This document shows, in pieces, positions 1 through 9,539 of a DNA stretch of 64,000 nt; the first letter of the stretch is position 1; each line of letters opens with the position of its first letter. Made by a program: the position numbers and the translations under genes. This DNA is from Bordetella genomosp. 10 (GTDB taxonomy: Bacteria > Pseudomonadota > Gammaproteobacteria > Burkholderiales > Burkholderiaceae_B): NCBI RefSeq assembly GCF_002261225.1, contig NZ_NEVM01000005.1, positions 3,100,001 through 3,164,000 on the forward strand. The letters are read 5' to 3'. Under the pieces are notes generated by a model, which saw nothing but the letters and a program-made list of their open reading frames with translations, did not search any database and was not told where the DNA came from.

Positions 1-111
1 GCGGTCGCCAGCCCCGATAGGCAGGATGCGCACGCCGGCATGCGCGGGCCGCGTTTCGTGCCCGCGTGAGCGGCGCGTAATCGACGCCAGCGACGCCAGC
101 GACGCCGTCGA

Positions 112-1692
112 TCATTCGCGCGAGCCGCCGCTGGCGCAGGGCGTGGATTCCAGCTTCCCGGGAAGCGGCGCGCGCCGGCCCAGGAAACCCAGCACGCCCA
201 GCGCGCATGCCAGGGTGATCACCGCCAGGCCGGCCAGCAACTGCCCGAAGGCATCGGCGTAGAGCGCGCGCAGGGACGCCGGCGCGATGCCCGGCAACAG
301 GGGCAAGGCCTGGGCCAGGTCGCCGGCGGCCAGGCGCGCGGCGGCGCGGACCAGCACGCCGGTGTCCGCGCCGGGCAGCCCCGCATGCAGGCGCGCCAGC
401 AACAGCGCCGCGAGCACCGCCGTTACGCTGGCCAGGGCCACGCCCTCGCCCGCCACGCGCATGGTGCTGAATATGCCGGTCGCCATGCCGGCCCTTTCCT
501 TCGGCACCACGCTGATGGAAAGCCCGTCCATCAGGCCCCAGGGCAAGCCCGCGCCGACACCTATCACCAGCATTGGCAGAATGGCCGCGGCGCCCGGGCC
601 ATCCTGCAAGGCCCAACGCAGCGCCCACAGGCCCGCGGCCGCCAGCAGCAGGCCGGCGCCGCAGATCGCGCCCGCATCGAAACGGCGCGTCAGGCGCACG
701 GCCAGGAAAGGCACGCACAGCATCGGCGCCGACAAGGCCAGCAACAGCGTGCCGGCCCGTATCTCGTCGTAGCCATCGACGCCGATGAAGCGCAGCGGCA
801 ACAGCACGAGCAACACGATAAAGCCGTAGCAGGTGGCCACCGGCAGCAACTGCACGCCGACGAAGCGCGGATAGCGGAACAGGCTCAGGTCCAGCATGGG
901 ACGCTGCGCGCGGCGTTCGGCGCTCACGAAGGCCAGCGCCAGCACGGCGGCGCCGGCCAGCAGGGCCACGATCCTGGGGTGGGTCCAGCCCAGTCCCGGC
1001 GCCTCGATGATCCCGAAGGTGAACGCGGTCAAGGCCGCGGTGAACAGCAAGGCGCCCGGCAGATCGAAGCGGCCCGCATGCGGATCGCGCGTCTCCCGCA
1101 TGCGCGGCACGCCGATGCACAAGGCCGGGATGCCCGCCACGGCGCCGGTCAGGAAGACGCCGCGCCAGCCGAAGTGCTCGATCAGCCAGCCCGCCACCAC
1201 CGGGCCGAAGGCCAGGCCCAGGCCGAAGGTCGCGCCCAGCATGCCGAAGGCGCGGGTCGCCGCCGCGCCTTCGAACTCCTGTGCCAGCGCCGCCGTGCCG
1301 CCCGCCAGCGCACCGGCCGCGGCGGCGCCCTGCACGGCGCGCAGCACGTCGACCGCGAGCAGCGTGGGCGCCCAGCACAGCGCCAACGCGCACAGGGAAA
1401 AACCGCCCACGCCCCAGGCGAACACGCGCTTGCGGCCCAGGCGGTCGGCCAGCGCGCCCGCCAGCATCAGCAGGCTGCCGAAGGTCAGCATGAAGGCGTT
1501 GGTGACCCAGTTCATGGCCTCGGCGCTGCCGCCCAGCGCCCGCCCCAAGGCCGGCGTCGCCACCGCGCCGCCGGAAAAACTCAGCGGCAGCATCAGGCCC
1601 GCCAGGCAGACGGCGGCGAGTATGGCGCCCCGGCGCGCCGCGCCTTCGTCCATGGCGGCGACCCGCTCCGCACCCTTTTCACTTCTCATCAT
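112..1692 (-). CDS. MFS exporter, 14-helix DHA2 type
   Basis: Inner-membrane major facilitator transporter of the EmrB/QacA (DHA2) drug:proton antiporter type, expected to export small molecules. The 526-residue protein is almost entirely hydrophobic helices; the family A-motif (ALADRLGRKR, residues 80-89) lies between helices 2 and 3, after the typical NWVTNAFMLTFG segment. The first ATG (1692) is used; a second ATG at residue 14 is an alternative that keeps every helix. It is transcribed away from a LysR gene 168 bp upstream, the usual arrangement of a LysR-controlled exporter. The substrate cannot be told from the sequence. Confidence 0.88.
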   Translation of the reverse strand: MMRSEKGAERVAAMDEGAARRGAILAAVCLAGLMLPLSFSGGAVATPALGRALGGSAEAMNWVTNAFMLTFGSLLMLAGALADRLGRKRVFAWGVGGFSLCALALCWAPTLLAVDVLRAVQGAAAAGALAGGTAALAQEFEGAAATRAFGMLGATFGLGLAFGPVVAGWLIEHFGWRGVFLTGAVAGIPALCIGVPRMRETRDPHAGRFDLPGALLFTAALTAFTFGIIEAPGLGWTHPRIVALLAGAAVLALAFVSAERRAQRPMLDLSLFRYPRFVGVQLLPVATCYGFIVLLVLLPLRFIGVDGYDEIRAGTLLLALSAPMLCVPFLAVRLTRRFDAGAICGAGLLLAAAGLWALRWALQDGPGAAAILPMLVIGVGAGLPWGLMDGLSISVVPKERAGMATGIFSTMRVAGEGVALASVTAVLAALLLARLHAGLPGADTGVLVRAAARLAAGDLAQALPLLPGIAPASLRALYADAFGQLLAGLAVITLACALGVLGFLGRRAPLPGKLESTPCASGGSRE

Positions 1693-1860
1693 CGCTCCCG
1701 CAAAATCGGCCGTGGCGCGGCGCCTGCATCCATGCGCGCGTCCCGCCCGGCAAGGAAACGAAAGATAGACCGGCGGCAGCGCCGCAAAAACAGCCTGGCG
1801 CTCCGTTCATTACGGAATCGATTTCCGTCCACGGCGCCCTGCCGCCTCGTAGAATCGTGC

Positions 1861-2754
1861 ATGGACAATTTCAACGGCATCGTCGCCTTCGTGCGCGTCG
1901 CGGAGACCCTCAGCTTCGTCGCCGCGGGCGAGCAACTGGGCATTTCCGCCTCGGCGGTCGGCAAGGCCATCGCCAAGCTCGAACAGGGGCTGGACGTGCG
2001 CCTGTTCCATCGCAGCACGCGCAAGATCACGCTGACCGACGAAGGCCAGCGCTTTCATGCGAGCTGCCGCCGCATCCTGGAGGACTTGCGCGAGGCGCAG
2101 GCCGTGTTGTCGGAAGCCGCCAGCGCGCCGCGCGGACGCCTGCGCATCAGCCTGCCGGCCATCGGCTATCGCTTCCTCCTGCCCGTGCTGCCGGATTTCC
2201 GCCGCGAATACCCGGATATCGAGTTGGACCTGGATTTCAACGATCGCCTGGTGGACGTGGTCGAAGGCGGCTTCGACGCGGTGATACGCAGCGGTCCGCT
2301 GGTCGATTCGCGGCTGGCGGCGCGGCGCCTGGGCCCCTTCCGCCTGGTGCTGTGCGCCGCGCCCGCCTACCTGGCGCAAGCGGGCGCGCCGGCGCAACTG
2401 GAAGACCTGGCCCGCCATGCCTGCGTGCGCTACCGCTTTCCCACCACCGGCAAGCTACAGCCCTGGGACCTGGCCTGCGACGACGCCGCCCCGCCCGATC
2501 CGGCGCCCGCCGTTGTGTGCAACAACATGGAGGCCTTGCACCAGGCCGTGGTCGCCGGGCTGGGCATCGGGTACATGCCGGACTTCCTCGTGCGCGACGC
2601 GCTGGCGGCGGGGACCTTGCGCACCGTCCTCGATCACTGCCCCGGCGCGCAGGGGCAGTTTTCGATCGTGTGGCCATCCAGCCGGCATGTCTCGCCCAAG
2701 CTGCGGGTGTTCATCGATTTCGCCGCGCAGCGGTTGTTTCGCGCGGGGCCGTGA
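1861..2754 (+). CDS. LysR-family transcriptional regulator
   Basis: 297-residue LysR regulator with an N-terminal winged helix-turn-helix (residues 1-60, with FVAAGEQLGISASAVGKAI as recognition region) and a C-terminal periplasmic-binding-protein-like effector domain. The start is the ATG at 1861; the same frame stays open upstream, but the LysR N-terminus begins exactly here. It is divergent from the MFS exporter at 112-1692 and probably controls it, as is common for LysR/exporter pairs. It resembles the DsdC/AaeR-like LysR proteins found next to efflux genes. The inducer is unknown. Confidence 0.9.
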   Translation: MDNFNGIVAFVRVAETLSFVAAGEQLGISASAVGKAIAKLEQGLDVRLFHRSTRKITLTDEGQRFHASCRRILEDLREAQAVLSEAASAPRGRLRISLPAIGYRFLLPVLPDFRREYPDIELDLDFNDRLVDVVEGGFDAVIRSGPLVDSRLAARRLGPFRLVLCAAPAYLAQAGAPAQLEDLARHACVRYRFPTTGKLQPWDLACDDAAPPDPAPAVVCNNMEALHQAVVAGLGIGYMPDFLVRDALAAGTLRTVLDHCPGAQGQFSIVWPSSRHVSPKLRVFIDFAAQRLFRAGP

Positions 2755-2888
2755 ACGATGGCCGGCGGCGGACGACATCGTTCCGCGCTTGCGCCGGGAT
2801 GCGTGGGGATGCGCCGGGGCGCCTCGCCCGGATAAGCCGGCCGGGAAAATTAACGATAATGGCGGCTGCTTATTTTGGAGAAATCGAG

Positions 2889-3737
2889 GTGATCGGCGTT
2901 TTCGACTCCGGCAGCGGCGGCCTGACGGTCATGCGCGCCCTGGAGCATGCACTTCCCATGGAATCGTTCATCTACCTGGGCGATCACGGCAATGCCCCCT
3001 ATGGGAACCGGTCCTCCGCCGACATCTACGCGCTGACCTTGCGAGGGATCGAACGCCTGTTCGGCCTCGGTTGCCGGCTGGTCATCATCGCCTGCAACAC
3101 CGCCGCGGCCACCGGCCTGCGGCAATTGCAACAGACTTGGCTGCCGCATGCGTATCCGGAACATCGGGTGATCGGCGTCATCGTCCCGATGATCGAAGCG
3201 ATCACGGGCATGCCTTGGGAAGCGGACGCCAGCGTGGCCCCGCCGATGCACGACGGCCCCGCCCTGCACGCCGCCGTCTTCGCGACCCGGCATACGGTGA
3301 ATACCGGGGCCTACGTCACCGAGATCGCGAAACGCGCGCCGGCCATGCGCGTGTCTCAACAAGCCTGTCCCGACCTGGCCAAGATGATCGACGATGGCGC
3401 CGGCGACGACGACATCCGGCCCCATGTCCGAAGCTATATCGACGAATTGCTCGCAAGGACGGCGGAGCGAGGCATGCCCGATGTGGGCATCCTCGCCTGC
3501 ACGCACTACCCGCTCGTCGAGCACCTGTTCAGGGAAGCCTTGCCGGCGCGGGTAAAGCTGCTCACGCAGGGCGACGTGACGGCGGCCAGCTTGCAGCGCT
3601 ATCTTGCGCGGCACCCGCGCTTTTCGTCGGCGCGGGCGCCGGGCACGGTCTATCTGACCACGGGAGACCCGGCGCACGTTTCCGCGCTGGCCGGCCGCTT
3701 CTATGGCCGCGTCGTGCAATTCCAGGGGATAACCTGA
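2889..3737 (+). CDS. murI: Glutamate racemase
   Basis: Converts L-glutamate to D-glutamate for peptidoglycan in the cytoplasm without a cofactor. The N-terminus has the family motif GVFDSGSGGLTV; the two catalytic cysteines lie in IACNTAA (about residue 69) and LACTHYPL (about residue 204). Length 282 residues is normal. The GTG start at 2889 is chosen because GGAG lies 8 nt upstream and it places the Asp-Ser-Gly motif near the N-terminus; an ATG at 2859 in the same frame would add ten residues without a clear ribosome site. It is a single gene between lysR and the GST gene. Confidence 0.9.
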   Translation: MIGVFDSGSGGLTVMRALEHALPMESFIYLGDHGNAPYGNRSSADIYALTLRGIERLFGLGCRLVIIACNTAAATGLRQLQQTWLPHAYPEHRVIGVIVPMIEAITGMPWEADASVAPPMHDGPALHAAVFATRHTVNTGAYVTEIAKRAPAMRVSQQACPDLAKMIDDGAGDDDIRPHVRSYIDELLARTAERGMPDVGILACTHYPLVEHLFREALPARVKLLTQGDVTAASLQRYLARHPRFSSARAPGTVYLTTGDPAHVSALAGRFYGRVVQFQGIT

Positions 3738-3797
3738 ACCGGCGCCGATGCCCCGGCGCTGCCATAATAGGTGGAAAGAACGGAGGCAAAGGCGATC

Positions 3798-4436
3798 ATG
3801 CAACTCTATAGCTTCTTCAACAGCTCCACCGCTTATCGCGTGCGTATCGCGCTCGCGCTGAAGGGCCTGGAACCCACCTACCTGCCGGTCGACATCCGCA
3901 AGTATGAACATCGGGCGGCGGATTACCTGACCCGCAATCCCGGCGGCGGCGTGCCGACGCTGGTCGACGGCGACATGAGCCTGGGCCAGTCGCTGGCGAT
4001 CATCGACTACCTGGACAGCGTCCATCCGGAACCTCGCCTCATCCCGCTGGATGCCGTGCCGCGCGCCCGCGTGCTCGAACTGAGCAACGTCATCGCGTGC
4101 GACATGCATCCCGTCAACAACCTGCGCGTCTTGCGCTATCTGCAAAAGGTTATGCAGGTCACGCCCGAACAGAAGGACGCCTGGTACAGGCACTGGATCG
4201 CGGAGGGCCTGACGGCGGTGGAACACCTGCTGGCGCAGCACGGACACGGGCCGTACTGCTTCGGCGACGCGCCGACCCTGGCCGATTGCTGCCTGGTGCC
4301 GCAAGTGGGCAACGCCCTGCGCATGGACTGCGACGTGTCGGCCTACGCCAGGACGATGGCGGTATATGCGCACTGCGCGGCACAGCCCGCATTCCAACGG
4401 GCGCGGCCATCCGAGCAGCCCGACTACGTGAAGTAG
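3798..4436 (+). CDS. maiA: Maleylacetoacetate isomerase / zeta-class glutathione S-transferase
   Basis: 212-residue GST of the zeta class. The N-terminal thioredoxin-fold domain carries the signature SSTAYRVRIAL (residues 9-19), where the serine pair binds and activates glutathione, followed by NPGGGVPTLVDGD. The C-terminal helical domain contains the GDAPTLADCCLVPQ signature. The family isomerises maleylacetoacetate or maleylpyruvate with glutathione in aromatic degradation. No homogentisate or gentisate genes are adjacent, so the exact substrate is inferred from family only. The ATG at 3798 is preferred over an in-frame GTG 27 nt upstream because it starts at the conserved MxLYSFF. Confidence 0.85.
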   Translation: MQLYSFFNSSTAYRVRIALALKGLEPTYLPVDIRKYEHRAADYLTRNPGGGVPTLVDGDMSLGQSLAIIDYLDSVHPEPRLIPLDAVPRARVLELSNVIACDMHPVNNLRVLRYLQKVMQVTPEQKDAWYRHWIAEGLTAVEHLLAQHGHGPYCFGDAPTLADCCLVPQVGNALRMDCDVSAYARTMAVYAHCAAQPAFQRARPSEQPDYVK

Positions 4437-4505
4437 CGTCCGGCGCGGGCCGGTGCCCGATCCGGACACGGCGATATCGCCGCGCCGTGCAATGGCATCC
4501 GGCGA

Positions 4506-4886
4506 TCAGCCGGCCGGGGTGACCTCGATGGCGTCCACCCGGTCGGGATAGAAGGCGAGATGGCCGGCGATGGCGGAGACCGCGGGGTACGGATGCTCGT
4601 AGCTCCACACGGCATCGAGGCCGCGTTCGTCCTCGCCGGCGATGCTGTAGTAGGCGCACTCGCCCTTGTAGGGGCAATAGGTGACGTGGGTGGAGCGCAA
4701 GAGCTGCGACATGTCGACGTCGGCGCGCGGAATGTAATAGACGGGCGGATAGCTCGCCTCTTGCAGCATCAGCGCGGAATCGGTGTCCGCCACCACCCGG
4801 CCGGCGGCGGTGACGACGATGTGCTTCTTCGCGGGATGGATTTCGATGGGGTGATCGGGGCCGGGAACCTTCATGGGCTTGGTCAT
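4506..4886 (-). CDS. DUF427 domain protein
   Basis: 126-residue protein of the DUF427 (NTP_transf_9) family, a compact beta fold of unknown biochemical function widespread in bacteria. It shows the characteristic core: KHIVVTAAGRVVADT near residues 22-36, YYIPRADVD, and the cysteine-bearing CPYKGECAYYS motif. The ATG at 4886 is preceded by a clear AGGAGAG ribosome site; the frame stays open upstream but lacks family similarity there. It converges with the GST gene. No function can be assigned. Confidence 0.85.
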   Translation of the reverse strand: MTKPMKVPGPDHPIEIHPAKKHIVVTAAGRVVADTDSALMLQEASYPPVYYIPRADVDMSQLLRSTHVTYCPYKGECAYYSIAGEDERGLDAVWSYEHPYPAVSAIAGHLAFYPDRVDAIEVTPAG

Positions 4887-5247
4887 GATGCTCTCCTGCT
4901 GGGGATGGGACGGAACGAGGGCGCTTTCATTGCCGCGCTGCGTGTCGGGCGGTATCGCGGGTATTGCGGCGCCGCTATGTCGCGATATCAGTCCATATAG
5001 CTTATTCTCGAATGCCCTTCGCCGCACGCTGCGCCGTGCGTATAAACGTGTACGTTACATCCATGAGCGGTCATTGCATCGACGTGCACCCCGCTCCGGC
5101 ACCGGGCACGCGGACACTCCAGGGCAACCGATGACCCGGCCTGCTCGTTACCGTGCGCCGATACGCGCCTGCGAACGCTAGAATCTATTCCCTCACAACA
5201 AAAACGCCGGGACGACCCGCCTCGCCCCGTCCACGAGGAGACACTTC
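4887..5247. other. 361-bp intergenic region
   Basis: No gene is supported here. The region lies between the divergent DUF427 gene and the periplasmic binding protein gene and should hold both promoters. At 5045-5056 there is a short dyad (AACGT, 2-nt centre, ACGTT) that could be an operator. The ribosome site GAGGAG of the downstream gene sits just before 5248. Short open frames here show no recognisable protein. Confidence 0.5.
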
Positions 5248-6459
5248 ATGCGCCCACGCATCCGTTCCGGCGCCGCGCTCGCACTTTGCGCGGCCTTGCT
5301 CGCCGCCTGCTTTTCCGCCGCCGCCGCCGATCGCGTCAAGATCGGCGTGTTGACCGATATGGCGGGCGTGACCGTCGACGCCACCGGCAAGGGCTCCGTG
5401 GAAGCGGCCCGCCTGGCCGTGGAGGAAGCGGGAGGCAAGGCCTTGGGGCAACCCATAGAAATCGTTTCCGGCGACCACCAGCATCGGCCCGACATCGGCA
5501 GCAGCATGGCGCGCCGCTGGTTCGACGTCGACAAGGTCAGCGTCATCGTCGACGTGCCGAACTCGGCCGTGGCCCTGGCCGTGCAAGGCGTCGCCAAGGA
5601 AAAGAAGAAGCTGGTGCTGTTCTCCAGCCCGGGCACGACGGCGTTGACGCAGGAACAATGCTCGCCCTATGGCATCCAATGGACCTACACCACCTATGCG
5701 CTGTCGCGCGGCACCGCCAACGCCGTGGTGCGCGAAGGCAACAAGCGCTGGTTCATCCTGGCGTCGGATTACGCCTTCGGCAAGCAACTGGCCGCGGACA
5801 CCGCCGCGGTCGTCAAGGCCGCCGGCGGCGAGATCGCGGGAACGGTCTACCATCCGCTGAACGCGTCGGACTTTGCCTCCTTCCTGTTGCAGGCGCAGGC
5901 GTCGAAAGCGCAGATCATCGCCATCGCGAACGCCGGCGGGGACACCATCTCCGCCATCAAGCAGGCGTCCGAGTTCGGCATCGGCCGCGGCGGCCAGAAA
6001 CTGGCGGCCATGCTACTGATGTTGACCGACGTGCACAGCTTGGGGCTGGACGTTGCCCAATCCACCTATCTCACCGTGCCGTCGTATTGGGATATGAACG
6101 AGGGCACGCGGGCCTTCTCGAAGAAATTCGAGGCGCGCGTCGGCCATCCGCCCACCTTCCTGCAAGCGGGCGTCTACAGCGCCGTACGCCACTACCTGAA
6201 GGCCGTGGCCGCGGCCGGCACCACGGACAGCGATGCCGTCGCCGCCAAGATGAAGGAACTGCCGATCGACGACCCCTTCAGCCTGAACGCGCACATACGC
6301 GCCGATGGCCTGGTGGTGCGCGACATGATGCTGGCGCAGGTGAAGACGCCGGCGCAATCGAAGGCGCCGTGGGACTACTACAGGGTCGTGCGGACCATAC
6401 CGGGCGACGAACTGGCGTGGCCCTTGTCCGACAGCAAATGCCCCCTGGTCCATCCATGA
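5248..6459 (+). CDS. ABC transporter periplasmic binding protein, branched-chain amino acid (LivK) type
   Basis: 403-residue periplasmic binding protein of the type-1 (LivJ/LivK, Peripla_BP_6) fold. A Sec signal peptide (about residues 1-27, ending SAAAA) precedes the mature start DRVKIGVLTDMAG, the usual first strand of the fold. GGCTCCGTGGAAGCGGC encodes the expected first helix, and the ligand lobes follow with IVDVPNSAVALAV and a second lobe ending near SKCPLVHP. Start chosen at 5248, preceded by GAGGAG. No permease or ATPase gene is adjacent, so it is an orphan receptor. The downstream hydrolase overlaps it by 4 bp, suggesting co-transcription and a shared substrate, perhaps an ester or aromatic acid. 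Confidence 0.87.
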   Translation: MRPRIRSGAALALCAALLAACFSAAAADRVKIGVLTDMAGVTVDATGKGSVEAARLAVEEAGGKALGQPIEIVSGDHQHRPDIGSSMARRWFDVDKVSVIVDVPNSAVALAVQGVAKEKKKLVLFSSPGTTALTQEQCSPYGIQWTYTTYALSRGTANAVVREGNKRWFILASDYAFGKQLAADTAAVVKAAGGEIAGTVYHPLNASDFASFLLQAQASKAQIIAIANAGGDTISAIKQASEFGIGRGGQKLAAMLLMLTDVHSLGLDVAQSTYLTVPSYWDMNEGTRAFSKKFEARVGHPPTFLQAGVYSAVRHYLKAVAAAGTTDSDAVAAKMKELPIDDPFSLNAHIRADGLVVRDMMLAQVKTPAQSKAPWDYYRVVRTIPGDELAWPLSDSKCPLVHP

Positions 6460-7418
6460 ACATGCAAGCGCCCATCGCGCTGGCCGACTTCGGCAGCTTC
6501 TTCGTCGGCGGCCGCACGGTGCGCATCGAAGGCAAGGAAGCGCGCGCGATCAAGTTCACGCAGACGGCCTCCTTTCATTACGACCCCAACGGCACGTATC
6601 ACGTCGAACAGGCCTACGTGCAGTACTTCATTCCGGCGCGGCAACGCCATCCGCTGCCCATCGTGATGCTGCACGGCGGCGGCATGACCGGCGCGATGTG
6701 GGAACAGACCCCCGATGGGCGCCCGGGCTGGCTGCAGGACTTCCTGCGCATGGGACATGCGGTCTACGTGGTCGATAACGTCGAGCGCGGCCGCGCGGGT
6801 TGGACGCCCTTCGCGGAGATCTGGCCCGATGCGCCCATCATCCGCAACGCCGAAGAAAGCTGGACGCTGTTTCGCGTCGGTTCGGCGCAGGGTTGGCCGG
6901 ACCGGCAAGCGTTCCCCGGACAGCGTTTTCCGGTCGCGGCGTTCGATACCCTCATGCGTCACGCGGTGCCGCGCTGGCTGGGCAACAACGACGCGGCCTT
7001 GCGCGGCTTCTGCGCCGTGCTGGACCGCGTCGGTCCCTGCCTGGTGATGATGCACAGCCATGGCGGCGAGGTCGCCTTCCGCGCGGCGCAGGCGCGGCCC
7101 GAACTGGTCCGCGGCATCGTCGCCATCGAACCGTCGGGGTTCTCGCCGGAGGTGGCCGGCGGCAGCATGACTGACAAGCCCGTGCTGTTCGTGTACGGCG
7201 ATTTTCTCGATGCCACGCCCCTCTGGCGCGACCTGATGCAAGCCGGCGAAAACTACGCCGCCCGCCTGGCCGCGGACCGCGCGCGCGTGACGTTCTGGCG
7301 CTTGGCGGAAATGGGCATCCCAGGCAACTCCCATTTCCCGATGATGGACACGAACAGCGCCGACGTGGCGCGGCGCATATCCGAGTGGATGACGGGCGCT
7401 ACCGGAGACGCCCCATGA
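6456..7418 (+). CDS. Alpha/beta hydrolase (esterase-like)
   Basis: 320-residue alpha/beta-hydrolase. An oxyanion-hole motif HGGGMTG (residues 73-79) is followed by the nucleophile elbow in MHSHGGE (Ser201), and a C-terminal histidine in GNSHFPMMD completes a plausible triad with an acid in VYGDFLDATP. The start ATG overlaps the stop of the binding-protein gene (ATGA at 6456-6459), so the two are translationally coupled. Family members hydrolyse esters or lactones; the exact substrate is unknown. It converges with the radical SAM gene, leaving 13 bp between the stops. Confidence 0.83.
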   Translation: MNMQAPIALADFGSFFVGGRTVRIEGKEARAIKFTQTASFHYDPNGTYHVEQAYVQYFIPARQRHPLPIVMLHGGGMTGAMWEQTPDGRPGWLQDFLRMGHAVYVVDNVERGRAGWTPFAEIWPDAPIIRNAEESWTLFRVGSAQGWPDRQAFPGQRFPVAAFDTLMRHAVPRWLGNNDAALRGFCAVLDRVGPCLVMMHSHGGEVAFRAAQARPELVRGIVAIEPSGFSPEVAGGSMTDKPVLFVYGDFLDATPLWRDLMQAGENYAARLAADRARVTFWRLAEMGIPGNSHFPMMDTNSADVARRISEWMTGATGDAP

Positions 7419-7431
7419 TGCGCGGACTGCC

Positions 7432-9345
7432 CTAGCCCCGCTGGCCCAGCGCCCGGCTGATGCGGTGGCGGGCGACGGTGGTGCGTGGGACTTTGAAAGG
7501 GAACCAGCTACGCACGTCTTCTTCCAGGCCGATGCCGTGCATGAAGTTGTAGATGGCCTTTTTCAGGCCGAGTCCCAGGGCGTCGTGATCCACGCCCGTG
7601 GGATCGTGGAAGCCGACGTCGTTCTTGGCGAACGTCACCGGCGGCAGCGGCTGCAAGGTGATGCCGTATTCCTCGGGATTCCGGCCCACCGGCGAATGCA
7701 CCGTACAGGCGAATCGGTGGAAGAAACCGCTCTGGATACAGCCGTTCTCGAACAACTGCCGCACGTACTCCAGGGCATCGACGGTATCCTGCACCGTTTG
7801 CGTCGGAAAGCCGTACATCAGGTACGCATGCACCATGATGCCGGCATCGGTGAAGGCGCGCGTCACGCGCGCGACCTGGTCGACGGAAACGCCCTTCTTC
7901 ATCAGGTTCAGCAGGCGATCCGACGCGACCTCCAGCCCGCCCGAGACCGCGATGCAGCCGCTGTCCGCCAATAGCTCGCAGAGTTCGGGACTGAAGGTCT
8001 TCTCGAAGCGGATGTTGCCCCACCACGAAATGCCGGCGTCGCGCTCGATCAATTCGGCCGCCAGGGCCTTCAGCGATTTGGGCGGCGCCGCCTCGTCGAC
8101 GAAGTGGAATCCGGTCTGCCCCGTCTCGCGCACGATGGCGTCGATGCGGTCCGCCAGCACCTTCGCCGACGCGCCTTCGTAGCGGCCGATATAGTCCAGG
8201 CCGACGTCGCAGAAGCTGCACTTCTTCCAGTAGCAGCCGTGCGCCACGGTCAGCTTGTTCCAGCGGCCGTCGCTCCAGAACCGGTTCATCGGATTCAGCA
8301 TGTCCAGCAAGGACAGGTAGCGATCCAGCGGCAGGCCGTCCCAGGTCGGCGTGCCGACTTCCTCGAAGGCGACGTCGGGCTCGACCATGTTGACGTACCG
8401 CACCGCGCCCGTGTCCGCGTCGCGCAGGAAAGTCCTCACCAGGCGCTGGCGCGAACGCTTGCCGTCCAGGTGTTCCATCAAGGCCAGCAACGGCCGCTCG
8501 CCGGCGTCCAGCGTGACGTAGTCGAAGTAATCGAAGACCCGCGCGTCCTTGAGTTCGCGCAGTTCGGTATTGACGAAGCCGCCGCCCAGCACCGTGACGA
8601 TGCGGGGATCTTGCGCCTTGATGGCCTGGGCGATGCGGAACGCCGCATAGACGTTGCCGGGGAAAGGCGCCGATAGCAGCACCATGGTCGGCGCATGGCG
8701 CGCCACGGCTTCCGCCGTCAGGTCGCGCAGCGTCTCGTCCACCAGATTCATGGGCGCGGCCAGCGCCTCGGCCAGGGGATCGAAAGTAGGCTGGCTGCCG
8801 GCCAGCGATTCGGCATAGCGCACGAACTCGAAACGCGAATCGACCGCGTCGCGCAGCACGTCGGCTAGGTCGTTCAAGTACAAGGTGGCCAGATGCTTGG
8901 CGCGATCCTGCAAGCCCAGCGCGCCGAATGCCCAGCCCAGCGGATCGCCGCCCTCGTCGTCCACGTACACGTCCAGCGAGTCGAAGCGGGGCCCTTCCGG
9001 CAGGAAATTGCGGGCCACGATGCGGTGGGCCAGCGTGGAATCGCGGCCCTGGAGAAAGGCGATCACCGGCCCTATCGTGGACAGATAGCGCGCCTGCTGC
9101 GCGACGAAGGCCTGGACGGAGGGGCTGTATTTCCGCGCCGGCAGCGCTTCGATGCGCGCGGCCACCGCGCGCAGGCCGTCGGCCGAGAGCAGGCGCAGCA
9201 CCAATGCCAACGCCAGGTCTTCCTGGAACGACGCCACCCCGCGCGAACGCAGGAAGCCTGTCAGATAGGCGGTGGACGGATAAGGCGTATTTAGCTGCGT
9301 CATCGGCGGGATGATGGACAGCACGCGTAGGGAAGAAGCGGACAT
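7432..9345 (-). CDS. B12-binding-domain radical SAM protein
   Basis: 637-residue protein with an N-terminal cobalamin-binding-like region (MSASSLRVLSIIPPMTQLNTPYPS start; VTVLGGGFVNTELRE about residue 270) and a radical SAM core in the C-terminal half. The [4Fe-4S] cysteines are Cys371, Cys376 and Cys379 in HGCYWKKCSFCDV, a CX4CX2C spacing instead of the usual CX3CX2C. GGLEVASDRLL and MYGFPTQT match later strands of the radical SAM barrel. The family includes methyltransferases and anaerobic ring-forming enzymes, but no partner gene hints at the product. The ATG at 9345 is selected because the conserved N-terminal strand begins there; the frame stays open upstream through low-complexity sequence. 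Confidence 0.85.
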   Translation of the reverse strand: MSASSLRVLSIIPPMTQLNTPYPSTAYLTGFLRSRGVASFQEDLALALVLRLLSADGLRAVAARIEALPARKYSPSVQAFVAQQARYLSTIGPVIAFLQGRDSTLAHRIVARNFLPEGPRFDSLDVYVDDEGGDPLGWAFGALGLQDRAKHLATLYLNDLADVLRDAVDSRFEFVRYAESLAGSQPTFDPLAEALAAPMNLVDETLRDLTAEAVARHAPTMVLLSAPFPGNVYAAFRIAQAIKAQDPRIVTVLGGGFVNTELRELKDARVFDYFDYVTLDAGERPLLALMEHLDGKRSRQRLVRTFLRDADTGAVRYVNMVEPDVAFEEVGTPTWDGLPLDRYLSLLDMLNPMNRFWSDGRWNKLTVAHGCYWKKCSFCDVGLDYIGRYEGASAKVLADRIDAIVRETGQTGFHFVDEAAPPKSLKALAAELIERDAGISWWGNIRFEKTFSPELCELLADSGCIAVSGGLEVASDRLLNLMKKGVSVDQVARVTRAFTDAGIMVHAYLMYGFPTQTVQDTVDALEYVRQLFENGCIQSGFFHRFACTVHSPVGRNPEEYGITLQPLPPVTFAKNDVGFHDPTGVDHDALGLGLKKAIYNFMHGIGLEEDVRSWFPFKVPRTTVARHRISRALGQRG

Positions 9346-9539
9346 GAGGCGCGGCGGGAGGGGCGCTGAGGCCTGGACAGGCGGCAATGGACTGCGGCGA
9401 CGGGTCAGCGGCAATGGATCAGGGGCAATTATAGGCAGCAACGGCGGGCGGCCCCGCCGCGGCGGATTGGAAGTACGATGGTTCGAAGCCGAATCCACGC
9501 CGAATCGAGGCCCGATTCCCGGTCCGCTCCGCAGCCGAA

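Noticed and set aside
81..111. Repeated 9-mer (CGACGCCAG) near the window start
   Set aside because: Two and a partial copies only, no spacers; not a CRISPR array and too short to call a meaningful repeat.
4469..4482. 14-bp palindrome CGGCGATATCGCCG between convergent genes
   Set aside because: No T-run on either side and no loop; too weak for a terminator call.
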